A stretch of 64,000 nucleotides of DNA, taken from positions 15,602,247-15,666,246 of the forward strand of contig CM025854.1 in assembly GCA_003952965.2 (NCBI GenBank), given 5' to 3'. This document shows, piece after piece, positions 1 to 10,802 of the stretch (its first letter is position 1; every line of letters begins with the position of its first letter). The translations under genes and the position numbers were made by a program. This DNA comes from Morella rubra. Lineage: Eukaryota > Streptophyta > Magnoliopsida > Fagales > Myricaceae. The notes beneath the pieces are model-generated. The model saw only the letters and a program-made list of their open reading frames with translations, was not told the DNA's origin and ran no database searches.

Positions 1-847
1 AACAAAACGACGACGTCTAAGCCCTATACGTGCGCAAGGGGAACACCAAACGTTCAGACGATATAAAAATAATAAAAATACTTAATAGTAACCCTCCGAA
101 GGCTCAAAAACGTTCTGACGGATCGGGGAAATGAACGAGCCGACTCAGCCATGACCGGTCTCCTTCCCACCTCACAACCACCCAAAAACAATGCCAAATT
201 TAACCACATTATAGTCTAAACAATCCTACAATCCTAAGCAATCCACATAAACCCAAAAACAATACGTTGTAGAAAAATTTTAATTTTTTGAGAAAATTTT
301 GATTTTTCTGAAAAAATTTTCATTAGGTGCAAATCTGTGTTTTTGAGTGTTAATTCGTGTTTTTAGTTAGATCAAAGTTAATCTATAGTCAATCGTAACT
401 CTGAAAAGTCACAGAGGTGAGCAAGTAAGTATGTGAGGTGAAGATGAGGTTATATTTTGACACTTAGTCATTTTTGTCATTTTTACCTTTTACACTCAAG
501 CTCTCTCTTGTTCGTTTGGTTATCGATCCTCTGTTTTTTGTCCGATCGCATATCATGTGTCATTTTCTTTCACATGCATAACCTCTACAACCTTGGCTTC
601 AATCGAAAATACCAAAAAATCTTATTTGGAATTTTTTTGAATTTACCATCTAATGACCATTTAGATTCATTGCATATGGGACATTCTTGCATATTAGCAT
701 TTTCCTCCTCCAAAAACGCACACTATTATTCTTACATGCATGTATTTTCTCATAACTAAAATCCAAATCATTCCTTATCTACTTTGCCTTGTAGAAGAAC
801 GTCGGCAATTCTACTCCCAAATTTTGAAATAAATTTCTCAACAAAAG
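1..847. other. Unassigned AT-rich spacer
   Basis: No convincing gene. The first 140 bases hold two near copies of an AACGTTC(A/T)GACG motif, which hints at a decayed transposon end. Around 275-335 there are runs of A and T with weak self-complementarity. A 100-codon open frame at 457-759 has low-complexity composition and no recognisable domain, so it is not called as a gene. Confidence 0.4.
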
Positions 848-2262
848 TGTTAGCCCAAGGTTGATCTTGAGCTATCTAACTCGATTTTGATGATAACAAA
901 TGACAAAACGCTTTGGAGCATTTTTAGGATATATGGTTTTCAATCCACTATTCGATTAAGAGTACTCAATTGTATTTAATCATTATTGTTAATTCATTAT
1001 GCCCTACATTTCATTTAAACACCATGACTTGCACCTAAATATGATATTTTTCATTGTAGGAGTTTTCGTGTTGAATTGAAAAAGGTTGGATATCAAAAAG
1101 TACTGAAAAACTCCAATTGCCAAGAAGGTGTCGACACATTGGAAGCAAAGTGTCAACGCATGGGAAAATGTTGTCAACACATAGCATAAAAGTCAAAATG
1201 TCATTTCGATGGTGTCGACACATGAGAATCAAAGTGTCGACACATGTGAAGATGGTGTTGACACATGGTGAAGTGTCGACACATGCCACAGGCACATACG
1301 AGCAAGTTTCAGACTCAATGAAGGTGTCGACACATAAGCATATATGTGTCGACACATATGCGGGAACGCTATTTTTACAAAATAACGCTCAACACGGATC
1401 AAGACGATGTGGCACTTAGGGCACCTCTCCAACATTCCAAAAAGGCCCTCTGCATTTCTCAAGACTGAAGACCTATAAAGGGAACCTTATGGAGAGAGAA
1501 AAGAAGACTTTTGCACACTTTTTGTCTTCTTACATCATCTTTTCCGACCAAGCTTTCAAAAAGAGAGAGAAAAAAGCAAAAGACAAAGGCTGCACGTTTT
1601 CCAAGAAGATATGGTCTGCCATTACTGTCATCATCATTAGATATTGTCTTGTAGCCATTTATTGATTTTTGTTTGTTGATTTGGCTTTGAGAGCTATTGT
1701 TTATTCATTCATCTCATTAAACTTTGAGAAACCTTTAAGTGTGGGATACACTTAGGCCTACCCGTAAGGATAGAAGAAATCTCATAGGCTTTGAGATTTG
1801 TGACAAGTTGAAGAGTGAGCTCAAAAAACTCTTGTAACGGTTACTTAGCACCTAGAAGCTAAGTTGTATACGAATTCTTAGATAGAGCTAAAACTCCCTT
1901 GATGGAGTAGATATTTGAAGCAGTTGAGTATAGTAGTGGAGAATCAACCCAAGCAATAACCTTGGGAGGACGTAAGCAAGTGCTTGGCCAAACCACCTAA
2001 AAACTTTAGCGGATGTTATCTCTCTTCACCTCAACTATTGTTATCATCAAAACATTGATTGTGACTAACTTATTGCTTTCATTTATTGCTTATTGGAGAT
2101 TATCACTTTACTATTTACCATTTATCTTTGGGATTGTCATTAAACATATTCAGATCTGCACTTTATTTGCTAAACCAAAGAGATATTTTTCAGATCTGAG
2201 TTTTTATCAAAAAAGGGATAAGTTTTTAATAAACCCAATTCACCCGCCCTCTTGGGTTGATT
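848..2262 (+). mobile_element. Sirevirus-like (Ty1/copia) LTR, probably solo
   Basis: The block opens with TGTTAGCC followed by a GATTTTGATGATAACAAA stretch and closes with CCCAATTCACCCGCCCTCTTGGGTTG. This pairing is typical of long Sirevirus-type LTRs, and 31698-32963 in this window ends almost the same way. A TATA-like ACCTATAAAGG at about 1470 would be the LTR promoter. A conserved CCAAACCACCTAAAAA segment lies near 1990-2005 and recurs near 32780. I see no primer-binding site or gag after it and no clean 5-bp duplication, so a solo or truncated LTR is the best reading. Exact ends are uncertain by several bases. Confidence 0.6.
1128..1358. repeat. Array of GTGTCGACAC palindromes inside the LTR
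   Basis: Six exact copies of the 10-bp palindrome GTGTCGACAC start at 1128, 1212, 1234, 1273, 1324 and 1346. Three one- or two-base variants lie near 1150, 1170 and 1256. Most copies are followed by AT(G/A). The spacing is irregular (about 22-50 bp), so this is a dispersed motif cluster and not a head-to-tail satellite. It sits upstream of the presumed LTR TATA box, where an enhancer or repressor binding array would be expected; that role is inference. Confidence 0.8.
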
Positions 2263-2583
2263 TTTGAACTCAGAAAAAGAATCACCATGTTGACGGACTT
2301 GGTACTCCGGCTGTTTATAGTTTCTATGTGTAGCAATTTAGTTAAAAATGACAAGTTCGAGAAGTTTGGACGTGTTAGATAAACTAGTCATTGAGTATCC
2401 TCCAATAGTTGGTGGAACTCAGTTGGCACCCTTCAGTTTGCTGATGGTCATGGTTGGTAAAAGACACTTCATTATCAGGGTCAAAAAATGTGCACATATA
2501 AACATCATCCAAAAGCTCCCTCGTCTCGTTGACATCTTCTACCGCGTCAGCTTCTTTTGAAAATTAATTCTTGTTTGACCGAT
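2263..2583. other. Spacer, possible continuation of a CACTA relic
   Basis: On the minus strand, 2348-2560 reads as an acidic segment (DDVYMC, DPDNEV, NHDHQQTEG) that could continue the CACTA protein relic found at 2584-2805. The match is only by general feel and several stops interrupt it. Nothing else is recognisable here. Confidence 0.25.
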
Positions 2584-2805
2584 TCACTTCGTCCTCCCTA
2601 TGAAAATCCATCGTCTATAATTTCTATCAAAGTCCTTTATCCACAAATGATCTTTTACCACACTTATTGGCTCGTAGTATCGGTTCTTACAAATTCGACA
2701 TAGACATTTGACCTGATTTATCACGTCTGCATGGCACTGTACTGCACTTATGAATTCCTTGACACCTGCAGTATATTCTAGACAATTCCTTGACACCTGC
2801 AGCAA
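2584..2805 (-). pseudogene. CACTA (En/Spm) transposase-associated domain relic
   Basis: The minus-strand frame reads SRNCLEYTAGVKEFI, then VKCLCRICKNRYYEP, VVKDHLW and NYRRWIFIGR. This order (Y..GV..FI, a CPC..C.N core, V..HL, then Y..WI.HG) is the layout of the transposase-associated domain found at the N-terminus of plant CACTA TNP2-like proteins. The first cysteine pair reads CLCRIC where CPCRRC would be usual. The catalytic transposase region is absent, so this is an orphan fragment. The family assignment rests on the motif pattern only. Confidence 0.6.
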
Positions 2806-2845
2806 ATTCTAGACAATTCCTTGACACTTGCAGCATATTTTAGAC
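2753..2845. repeat. Three tandem 31-bp repeats
   Basis: Units 2753-2783, 2784-2814 and 2815-2845 each run AATTCCTTGACACCTGCAG then a TATATTCTAGAC-like tail, with one to three differences between units. They overlap the 5' part of the CACTA-domain relic on the minus strand. Since 31 is not a multiple of three, the expansion breaks that reading frame upstream of the domain. Confidence 0.9.
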
Positions 2846-4499
2846 ATCTAAATCTACCACTAATTTGGATCCATGTCCAATCCATATCTTGTTCTACTAA
2901 GGAGTCTAGAAATAAATTGTCTCCTACATTGAGAAGGGAAATTAAATATTTATGTATTTAGAAAACGATGTCTAACATAATTTCTACAAGATCATCGTGC
3001 ACATGGTTCAGTTTGCCACAATTTCTACAGATGTGTCAAGGAAAAAAAACTGCCCAAAATCATATTGTTGTACAAAAGAAAGATGACCAACAAATTACAA
3101 CAATAAAAAACTAAAAGTGAGCATGGAGTCAATGTTGAGTATAAACATTTTTGAGTTTGCTAAATTGCAATAGAAATAACCATGAATAATCTTATCAGTA
3201 GACATAAATTTTTATGCAAGAACATCAAAATAAATATCTAAGAAACTTGTCAGTTTTCATAATCTCTGTTTATCAATTTTTCTCCTGGAATTATGTTCAT
3301 GAGATCCCCACTCTACAAAGCTATTCCCGACAAATTTATACCAATCTACAAAGCACAACATAAATTAGGATTTAGGAAACAATTTAGGAAATTTTGATTT
3401 TTGTCACTAAGTTTTACACCCATTTCATTTTTAGTCATGCAGTTTTAACATTGAAAATTTTAGTCACTCAGTTTACCATCGTTTCAAAAAGTGGTCTTTT
3501 CGTTATTCTCCCGTCGGTCTCACCAACGGACTAACTTGCCACGCCAGTCGTAGCATCTAGCTCAAACTCATTTTGCCATGTAAGGCTTGAGCCTTTTGCA
3601 TCTCTGCCCCAAAATGACACACAACCCTCATCATCCCCAACCCCATCAATAGTGTACTGTGTCCCTCATCAATTTAAGCAGACATGTTAATTATGCAAAT
3701 GCAAAAACAATAAGGACAGTAATCATAGAAATAAGCTCAAAAAGCTTTCGAGGGTAGGAAGGAGGAACTTCATATAAAAAAAACAGCAACTTGCAAAAGC
3801 ATAGTGCATGAACTTGTTCACGTTCATGTGGCATTTGAAAGCCCCTAAAATATGACGATAAGACTGTAACCTTTTGAGAACAACAATGAACCTCTGGCAT
3901 TTGAATATGTGTTAAATGAATAGGAAATTTGTGCAAATTGTAAGATATGGCAAAAGCTCCGCTTGAACCATTTGCTGAGATTCTTGTTAATCCACTAGAA
4001 ACAATTGCTAAACGGACTTTTGACTTGTTTCATTTTGTTTTTTCTTAGCAACTTATCGCATTAAAAAAAACGCACTTTTTCCTTGTCAAAGGAAAAAAAT
4101 GCACTTTTTTTGCATAATTACAAGAATTGCCTACCCTGGGGGTCCCCAACTTATATCTCATCCATAATTAAGAACTTAGAGGCAACCAACATTTCTTTAC
4201 CATCACTAATGCTGGTTAATGGGGACGCGTTCCTAGATGTGCATAAAACCATTCAAAAGAAAAACCATTCCAGGCTAGCAGCCACCTGAAATCCTCTAAG
4301 AATAAATCCTTGCAAACAACGATTCAGACATGGGCAACCCAGTTGCTAACTCTGACAACCCTGTTGTAATAATCGAAGTGTCCCTACTTAGACCTACTTC
4401 ATGCGGCATTCACCTCAGACCTCTAAGGTTTTTCTTATGGATTCTCCATGAACAACCGTGTTCTTCAACAATCCTTCAACACTCTGAAGCTTTCACAAA
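2846..4499. other. Spacer with a MITE-like segment
   Basis: No gene is recognisable. Around 3385-3550 the sequence (GTCACTAAGTTTTACACCC, then TTAGTCACTCAGTTTACC, then GTCTCACCAACGGAC) has the wording of non-autonomous elements common in plant spacers, but I could not find a matching inverted end. Short frames at 3691-3936 (minus) and 4083-4289 (plus) show no domain. Confidence 0.35.
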
Positions 4500-4800
4500 A
4501 GACGAGTTGACTCAATGGTGATCTTGTATGAGAAAAACTAATCAATTGAGGTCGTAAATCTCTGATTGCTTTTCTTAATATAAAACGGAGGCTCTTAGAA
4601 GTCAATAACAACCTCTTTGGGGTTATGGGACAGCCTCAAATAACTAATGATCGATCCCTAAGTTTTCCTTTAAAAAGGATCCTGAAAAGTTGGGTTTTTT
4701 GTAATTCATCGATTCACGATCGAGTGTGGGTCGAGCGTGGACCCAACTTGGTAATACTGCATGTCTCGCTCAAGTGTGGGTCAAGCATCAGGAAAGTGAT
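4500..4800 (-). mobile_element. Copia LTR/leader fragment shared with 57.5-57.8 kb
   Basis: Read on the minus strand, this block matches plus-strand 57485-57815 along most of its length. Shared blocks include CTCGAGC-type repeats followed by GACATGCAGTATTA(C/T)CAAGT, a poly-A/T stretch, GGTTGTTATTGA-type sequence, and CCTCAATTGATTAGTTTTTCTC, which in the 57.7-kb copy leads directly into a gag gene. It is therefore the LTR-to-gag leader of the same copia family, truncated here at the gag start. It abuts the 3' LTR region of copia 1. Confidence 0.6.
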
Positions 4801-4959
4801 ACCGGGATTAACCGGGACAAAGCGAGAGACACCTCGTGAGCACCTCAGGATAGTTGGAATGAGAGAAATGGATACCTCGGGAATAATAATGGGACTTCGA
4901 GATAGAAGGAGACTTCAACACTCATCGTCAAGTGGAAGCATCCAAGTTTCCAATGCGCA

Positions 4960-6300
4960 ACTTGTCTAGTGAGTTGTAGAAATCCTTGCTCAATACGGCT
5001 TTTGTAAGTATATTTGTCAATTGATCTTTGGACTTCACAAATGGAAACCAAATTTTTTTGCTTCTAGATTTTCCTTGATAAAGTTCCTATCCACCTCCAC
5101 GTGTTTAGTACGATCATGTTGAATTGGGTTGTGAGCAATTGTGATAGCAGCCTTATTGTCACAAAACAGGTTCATCTCAGATGTAGGAGCGAAGCAAATT
5201 TTGGTTAAAAGTCTTTTAAGCCACAAAAGTTCACAAAGACCTTTAGCCATTCCATGAAACTTTGATTTAGCACTTGATAATGACACCACCTTTTGCTTTT
5301 TACTTCTCCACATAACAAGATTTCCCTCGACGAATGTGAAATAGCCCTGGTAGATCTTTTGTCTGAGTTGTTCCTTGCCCAATCTCCATCCATATACCCC
5401 TCGATTATGAGGTGATTATTCTTTTAAAACATAAGCCTTTTCCAGGACAGGACTTTAGGTATTGTAGTATCCGGATAACTGCTTCCATAAGATATTTGCT
5501 AGGTTGGTGCACGAATTGACTTGCAATGCTTACAACGTAAGCAATATCTGGATGAGTGTGTGAGAAGTAGATAAGTTTACCAACTAGTCTTTGATACCAC
5601 CCTTTGTCTGCTAGCACTTGGTTTGGATCTTTCCCTAGCTTGTGGTTTTGAATGATTGGAGTATCTGTTGGCTTACAATCCAACATTCCCACCTCAATTA
5701 GTAAATCAAGTATATATATTTGTTGTGAAAGGAATATACCTTTCCTCAACCTAGCAACCTCGATTCCCAAGAAGTATTTGAGTCCCCCTAGATCCTTCAT
5801 CTTGAATTCTGTTGCTAATTGTTTCTAAAGTTTAGAGATTTCCTTTGTATCATCTCCTGTAATGATCATATCATCTACATATACAATCAAAACTGTTACT
5901 TTGCCCTGTTGATGTTTCAGAAATAAGGTATGATCGCAGTTGCTTTGTTGGAAACCATACTTCTTCATTGCTTGATTGAATCGCCCAAACCATGCTCGAG
6001 GTGACTGTTTTAGCCAATATAGTGCTCGTTGTAACTTGCACACAACTTCAGTGGTTGAGGACATTGTGTAGCCCAGAGGCGTGTCCATGTATACTTTCTC
6101 TTCAAGATCTCCACGGAGAAATGCATTATTTACATTGAACTGGTGCAATGGCCAGTCCAAGTTTGCTACAAGAGATAATATGACTCTGACTGTATTCAGT
6201 TTGGCTACAGCTGAGAAGGTTTCTTGACAGTCTATGCCATATATCTACGTATATAGCCCCACTTGCACCCTACTGCTTCTTTTCCTTTGGGTAGTGAAAC
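4960..6300 (-). pseudogene. Copia 1 reverse transcriptase and RNase H
   Basis: The minus strand encodes the copia polymerase: CKWGY near 6250, then the motif-A region at about 6130 reading QFNVNNAFLRGDL, the LKQSPRAWF segment, and an intact IVYVDDMIITG box at about 5880. RNase H follows, with SLSSAKSKFHGMA and CDNKAAITIAHNP near 5170-5290. The motif-A catalytic Asp (usual LDVKNAFL) is replaced by Asn. The RNase H acidic pair usually read as AEAE is AKSK. A stop splits the frame near 5826, and a frame change occurs near 5390. The product would lack polymerase and RNase H activity even if the frame were intact. Confidence 0.85.
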
Positions 6301-8426
6301 CAAAGTCCATGTCTGATTCTTCAATAGTGCTCCCATTTCTTCCTCTATGGCCTGAGTCCACTTTGGATCTACTAATGCTTCTTGAACACTTGTGGGGATT
6401 TGACACGAGTAAAGTTCGTGTGTGAATGTCTTGAGGAGTTCATGTAGCTCTTTGGTGGATGCATAGTTTGCAATTGGATACCTCGACATCCATTCCTCAA
6501 TATCTGGGGAGTATCTATTTGGTGGTTTCCCACGATAATGCCTGAAAGGTAAGACATATCCAGCAGTGTTGTCTATGTCATTCAGATATGAGGGTGTAGT
6601 GGGATTGTTTACCTCAGGAATATTCTCAGGAGTTGGGTCTGCAGGTTCAGGAAGATGGGTGGATTCTGGTTTTGCTTCGGATGATATATGCTCACTTTCT
6701 TGAGATATATTTGGCGTAAACATCACAACTAACCCCGAAGGCACATCTGGTGGCATATTCGGCGTAGGAGACTTATCCGACCCTGGGGACACATCTGGTG
6801 CCTCATTTGACCTCATGTCTACCGCTGTTGTGTTATGTGAGTCTTCAAGCCATTCAAACCTTGACCAATTCAACTCTTCATCCCAAGTCTCCCGCTGAAG
6901 AGGAGAATTGGATGTGGGAGAAAAAAAAGAGTTCAGATTCCAGGAAGGTGATATCTATAGTCACATAGGTACGTCGGGTAGCAGGGTCATAGCACCGGTA
7001 GCCTTTTTGATGTGCAGCATACCCTAAGAAGAGGCATCGAAGGGCACATGGGTCGAGTTTAGTGGGCTGATTTTATGTAAATGCACATATGCCACACAAC
7101 TGAAAACTCAAGGAGGGAGCATCAGGGCTATGGGAACAGAAACCAAAGCTGCCAACGATCGTAGGGGAGACTAAAAGTCTAAGACCTTGGAGGGGAGGCA
7201 GTTGATTAAAAAGACGGCAGTGGCCACAGCGTCCAACCAATGGTGAGTGGGTACTTAGCTTCAAGTAGCAAGGCACGGGTAGTCTCGAGAATATGCCTAT
7301 TTTTTTCCTCAGCAACACCATTTTGCTGTGGAGTTTGAGGACATCATGAGGTCTCATGAATGAGACCGTGTTGTTGGAAATAATCATGGAAGCAATGATT
7401 AACATATTCGCCACCATTGTCAGAAAGAAGAACCAGGAGTTTGCCTGAAAACTGGGTCTGGATCATAACATGGAAGGTTTGAAAACACTGAGCACTTCAT
7501 CTTATGTTTCAATAGATAAAGCCAGGTCATACGGGTACAGTCATCAACATATATCACAAACCAACCAATACCCATCATAATAGAGACTGGGGACAGACCC
7601 CACACATTAGAATGAATTAAAGCAAATGTGGTAGTACTTTTATTCATGCTTAAAGGATAGGGTGCACGATGACTTTTGGCTAAAATGCACGTCACATTCA
7701 AATGTAGCAGGTGGTAGATTCAAAAAAAAAAGAGTAGGAAACAAGTGTCGTAAATAACCAAAGGATAGATGACCCAAACAGCGATGCCACAGCCAAATCT
7801 GTCGTTCCGTGGGACAAGTTGAGACCGCATGTGATGTGCACGGCTGATACTGAAATCTTCCATGTAGTATAATCCCCCCTGTCTAGTTCCACGCCCAATT
7901 ATCCTTGGTAAGAATATCCTGAAGAAGACAAAAGAGAGGGTAAATTAGTACCACACAATTTAAATCAGTAGTCACTTGACTCATAGATAGTAATTTGTGT
8001 GACAAAGATTGGACAAAAAGCGTGTTGGGTAGCTTGAGGGAGGGTGATAGCATCACAGAGCCGGCCCCTGTGGTTGGGGAAATAACTCCATTGGCATTCA
8101 CGATGCTTGTGCACCTTGGAAAGGAGGGTCGGGAAATATCAACGTCATCGTAATTCATATGGTCTATAGCCCCGGAGTTGAGGAGCCATTCAGTACAGTT
8201 TGCGTTGTTGGAGTGGCTAAGCATGGCAGAACCATGGTTAATTGGATCGGTAGAAGAAAAACATGCCCAGGCTGCACTGGTGAGGGAACGAGAGAGAGCT
8301 AGGGTTCGGCAGAGACCATAGTAGCCATGCCCGTGCCACCACTAGCGGCAATGACGTCGCGTTTCTTCCTTGCTTGAAGCGAGTGCCACCAATCGGGATA
8401 GCCATGCAGTTGGAAGCATTGGTCAC
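6301..8426 (-). pseudogene. Copia 1 protease/integrase region and linker
   Basis: The minus strand reads an aspartic-protease-like WLLNSGAIDHM at about 8165-8200, where WLLDSGA is usual, so the catalytic Asp is Asn. The integrase core follows: ALIHSNVWGLSPVS near 7600 (first catalytic Asp of HSDVWG changed to Asn), YVDDCTRMTWLYLL near 7530, and SDNGGEY-type sequence near 7405 after a frame change. The linker at 6301-6873 is Pro/Ser/Glu-rich, ending in LPFRHYRGKPPNRYSPD. At least four frame breaks occur. Loss of key Asp residues in two enzymes suggests long neutral decay. Confidence 0.8.
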
Positions 8427-9341
8427 GGGTATGCTTCAGGTTGCCGCAGTGAGAGCATTTCAGACCGTCAAAGTAAGCTCGGGTCTTGGGGTGAGATTTT
8501 CTAGTGTTATGCGGGGGTGAACTCAGGGAAGGCAGAAGAACAACCTTAAGGCCTTGGAAGCCTACAAAGCTCCTGGAGCAAGGTCATGTTCGCTTGTGTT
8601 CATGATGGTTTTTCGAAGAGCCTCCCAACGGACATGGGCATTGGCTTGTTCAACGGAGGGAAAAGGATGCAGCTGCAATACATTCGTGCGTATCTTATCC
8701 AACCGATCATCAAGGCCATCCAAGAAGGTATAAACACGTTCTTCTTGGAGCAGAGTGTTGTAGTGTTGAATGTTGACAGTGCACTCCATGGGATTGGGAC
8801 GACAGAAGTTGATCTTTTGCCAAAGGCTCTGCAAGTCAGTGTAGTATTTTTCTAGGCAGCAAGCCGCTTGCGGTCGGAGACGAGTGACCCATCATCGGAG
8901 ATCGTAGACCTAAGAAGTGTCGCTGGCATCAAAATAAGTGGCAGCAAGAGAGTCCCATACTTGTTTGGCTGTGGGAAATCTAATGAAATTGCCAATCAAT
9001 GCTGGGTCCATGGAGTTGATTAACCACCCTTTGACATTGGCATTGTTAGTCAGCCATTTTCAAAAGGTCGGATCAGTTGGGAGAGGTTGGGGAACATCAC
9101 CATAGATGTAACCCAGTTTGTCATTGCTGGAGATGTACATCTCAACTACCTAAGACCAAACAGCATTGTTGGAACCATCCAACTTGATGCCTATCGGGAC
9201 AGTAGAGGGTTTATGAGGCATGGTGGAGACCTAAGCTTTGGTCAAGGCGTCGGTCAGTTTGGTGGTGAGTAATTCAGTGAGAAGGTGGTCAGGATCAAAG
9301 GATGAGTCGGCAAACTAGTCAGGGTTCTTTGTGTCGGCCAT
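8427..9341 (-). pseudogene. Copia 1 gag
   Basis: The likely start codon is at plus coordinate 9339-9341, reading MADTKNPD and then a stop at codon 9. The rest shows the copia gag (UBN2-type) pattern: NNAVWSQVVEMYI, KLGYI, a W..NANVKGWLINSM segment and FPTAKQVWDSLAATYFD. The 8562-8834 frame continues with LQSLWQKINF and FLDGLDDRLDKIR. A zinc-knuckle-like CSHCGNLKHTRDQC follows near 8455. Frame breaks occur near 8855 and 8560. Confidence 0.8.
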
Positions 9342-9633
9342 AAGTCTAATGAGAAGAACACAGAGGGCTAGGGTTTGACAAGAATAGAGATGGGGGATTG
9401 GGTGGCTCTAATAGCATGTCAAATTTCAATATCACGTATATTTCTATCATATATTCTCAAAGAAGTTTGTATAGACATACAGGACGTGTTGACAGGAGCG
9501 GCTCCAGCTATAGGCAGGTAGGTGGTTGCCTAAGGGCCCCGAATTAGGAGGCCCCAAATTAAATTTTTTCTTTAATAGGTATATTTAAAAGATATTTAAT
9601 GATAAGGCCTAAAAAATTTAACTTTAAAACTAT

Positions 9634-10320
9634 AGAGGCCTATTGAATCTCCTTGATAAAAGGAAACATTAACTCTTCACCGTTTATAAAGTCTCTTTAT
9701 TAGAGGATCATCAACCCTATAAAGTCTAGTTAATTAAATTTTAGTCTATAAAGAGGCCTATTAAATCTCCTTGATTGAAGGAATCATTAACTCTTTACCC
9801 GTTTATAAAGTCTTTTGCGCCAATCAACCCTATAACGACTCTTTATTTAAAAGATATTAATTGCAAATTGATTCGAACCAAATTCAATAAAATCAATCCT
9901 ATAAAATCTTATAATATCTTCTATAAATCAATTTGCAATTAATATCTTCTAAAATCTCTTTAAGATTAGTTGGCAATTGATTCAAGAAATCATATAAAAT
10001 CTCAAAATTCTTAAAATCTCCTTAATAAAGTATCCTTTATTAAAGCATCGATTAACCCTATAAAATCTTGTTAATTAATTTTTATATTATAAAGAGGCCT
10101 ATTAAATCTCCTTAATTGAAAGAATTATTAACTCTTCACCCTTTATAAAGTCTATTGCATCGATCAATCCTATAACGTCTCTTTATTTAAAAGATATTAA
10201 TTGCAAATTGATTTAAATGAAAATTTCATAAAATCAATATCCTATAAAATCTCTAAAATCTCCTTAAGATTGGCTGGCAATTGATTCGAGAAATCCTATA
10301 AAATCTCACACCTAATTCAT
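9634..10320. repeat. hAT 5' subterminal direct repeats
   Basis: The phrase AGAGGCCTATT(A/G)AATCTCCTT followed by TTAACTC(T/C)T and TTTATAAAGTC occurs at about 9634, 9752 and 10092. A second phrase, AAAGATATTAATTGCAAATTGATT, occurs near 9851 and 10191, and its inverse near 9922. Direct and inverted copies just inside a transposon end are commonly transposase-binding or hairpin-forming; that role is inference. Confidence 0.75.
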
Positions 10321-10802
10321 TTAATTTTTTACCGTTACTTGACAACAACAATAATTCCTAGCTAGCCATTTATACCATCTAATTCATTTAATTTTTTTTA
10401 CCATTACTTAACAAACAAAAATAATTCCTATCCATTTATATCATCCAATCTATTTAATATTTTTACTTAACAACTAAAAATCTATCTTTCAAAGGACTTA
10501 ATCTATAAACCATTTCACAATTATGTGAGACAATATTTCGTTTGCTTGTTAGTACAAAAACGACTTAAAAATCCTCTCAAGTTCAACCATCCTATTTTGT
10601 CTCCTCATTTATTGGTGCTTCCTAACTCTAATCTTTGGCATCAAGATCACTAGTGGTCAATAAAGTCCAAGTGCTATTATTCTACACTTTTTATTGAGTA
10701 GTTTTATTTGTTGTAGTTATCATTATTTGTATTTTTATTCTAAGTTTGTGTTTGTGATTAGTTTGGATTTCATTATCTGTTTTAAAATAATTTTGAGATA
10801 CT

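Larger units (their letters stand above)
4801..9492 (-). mobile_element. Decayed Ty1/copia retrotransposon (copia 1)
   Basis: From high to low coordinate, the minus strand carries gag, protease/integrase, reverse transcriptase and RNase H, which is the copia order. The primer-binding site is TGCTATTAGAGCC (plus-strand 9403-9417), next to the inner edge of the 5' LTR. About 75 bp of that LTR (9417-9492) remain before a hAT element interrupts it. At the other end, TGTTGAAGTC at 4911-4920 after the RNase H stop looks like the start of the 3' LTR. The two LTR remnants cover different parts, so they cannot be compared for dating. Many stops and frameshifts make it dead. Confidence 0.85.

Noticed and set aside
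457..759. 100-codon frame starting MTLSHFCHFYL
   Set aside because: Low-complexity, hydrophobic-biased composition, no domain, no splice or promoter context.
1128..1358. CRISPR-like spaced repeats
   Set aside because: The repeat is a 10-bp palindrome with irregular spacing in a plant LTR. No cas genes or uniform spacers.
1035..1462. Overlapping frames on both strands through the GTGTCGACAC array
   Set aside because: They are open only because the repeated motif lacks stops in several frames. The protein text is repetitive (VSTH, CVDT) and there is no gene context.
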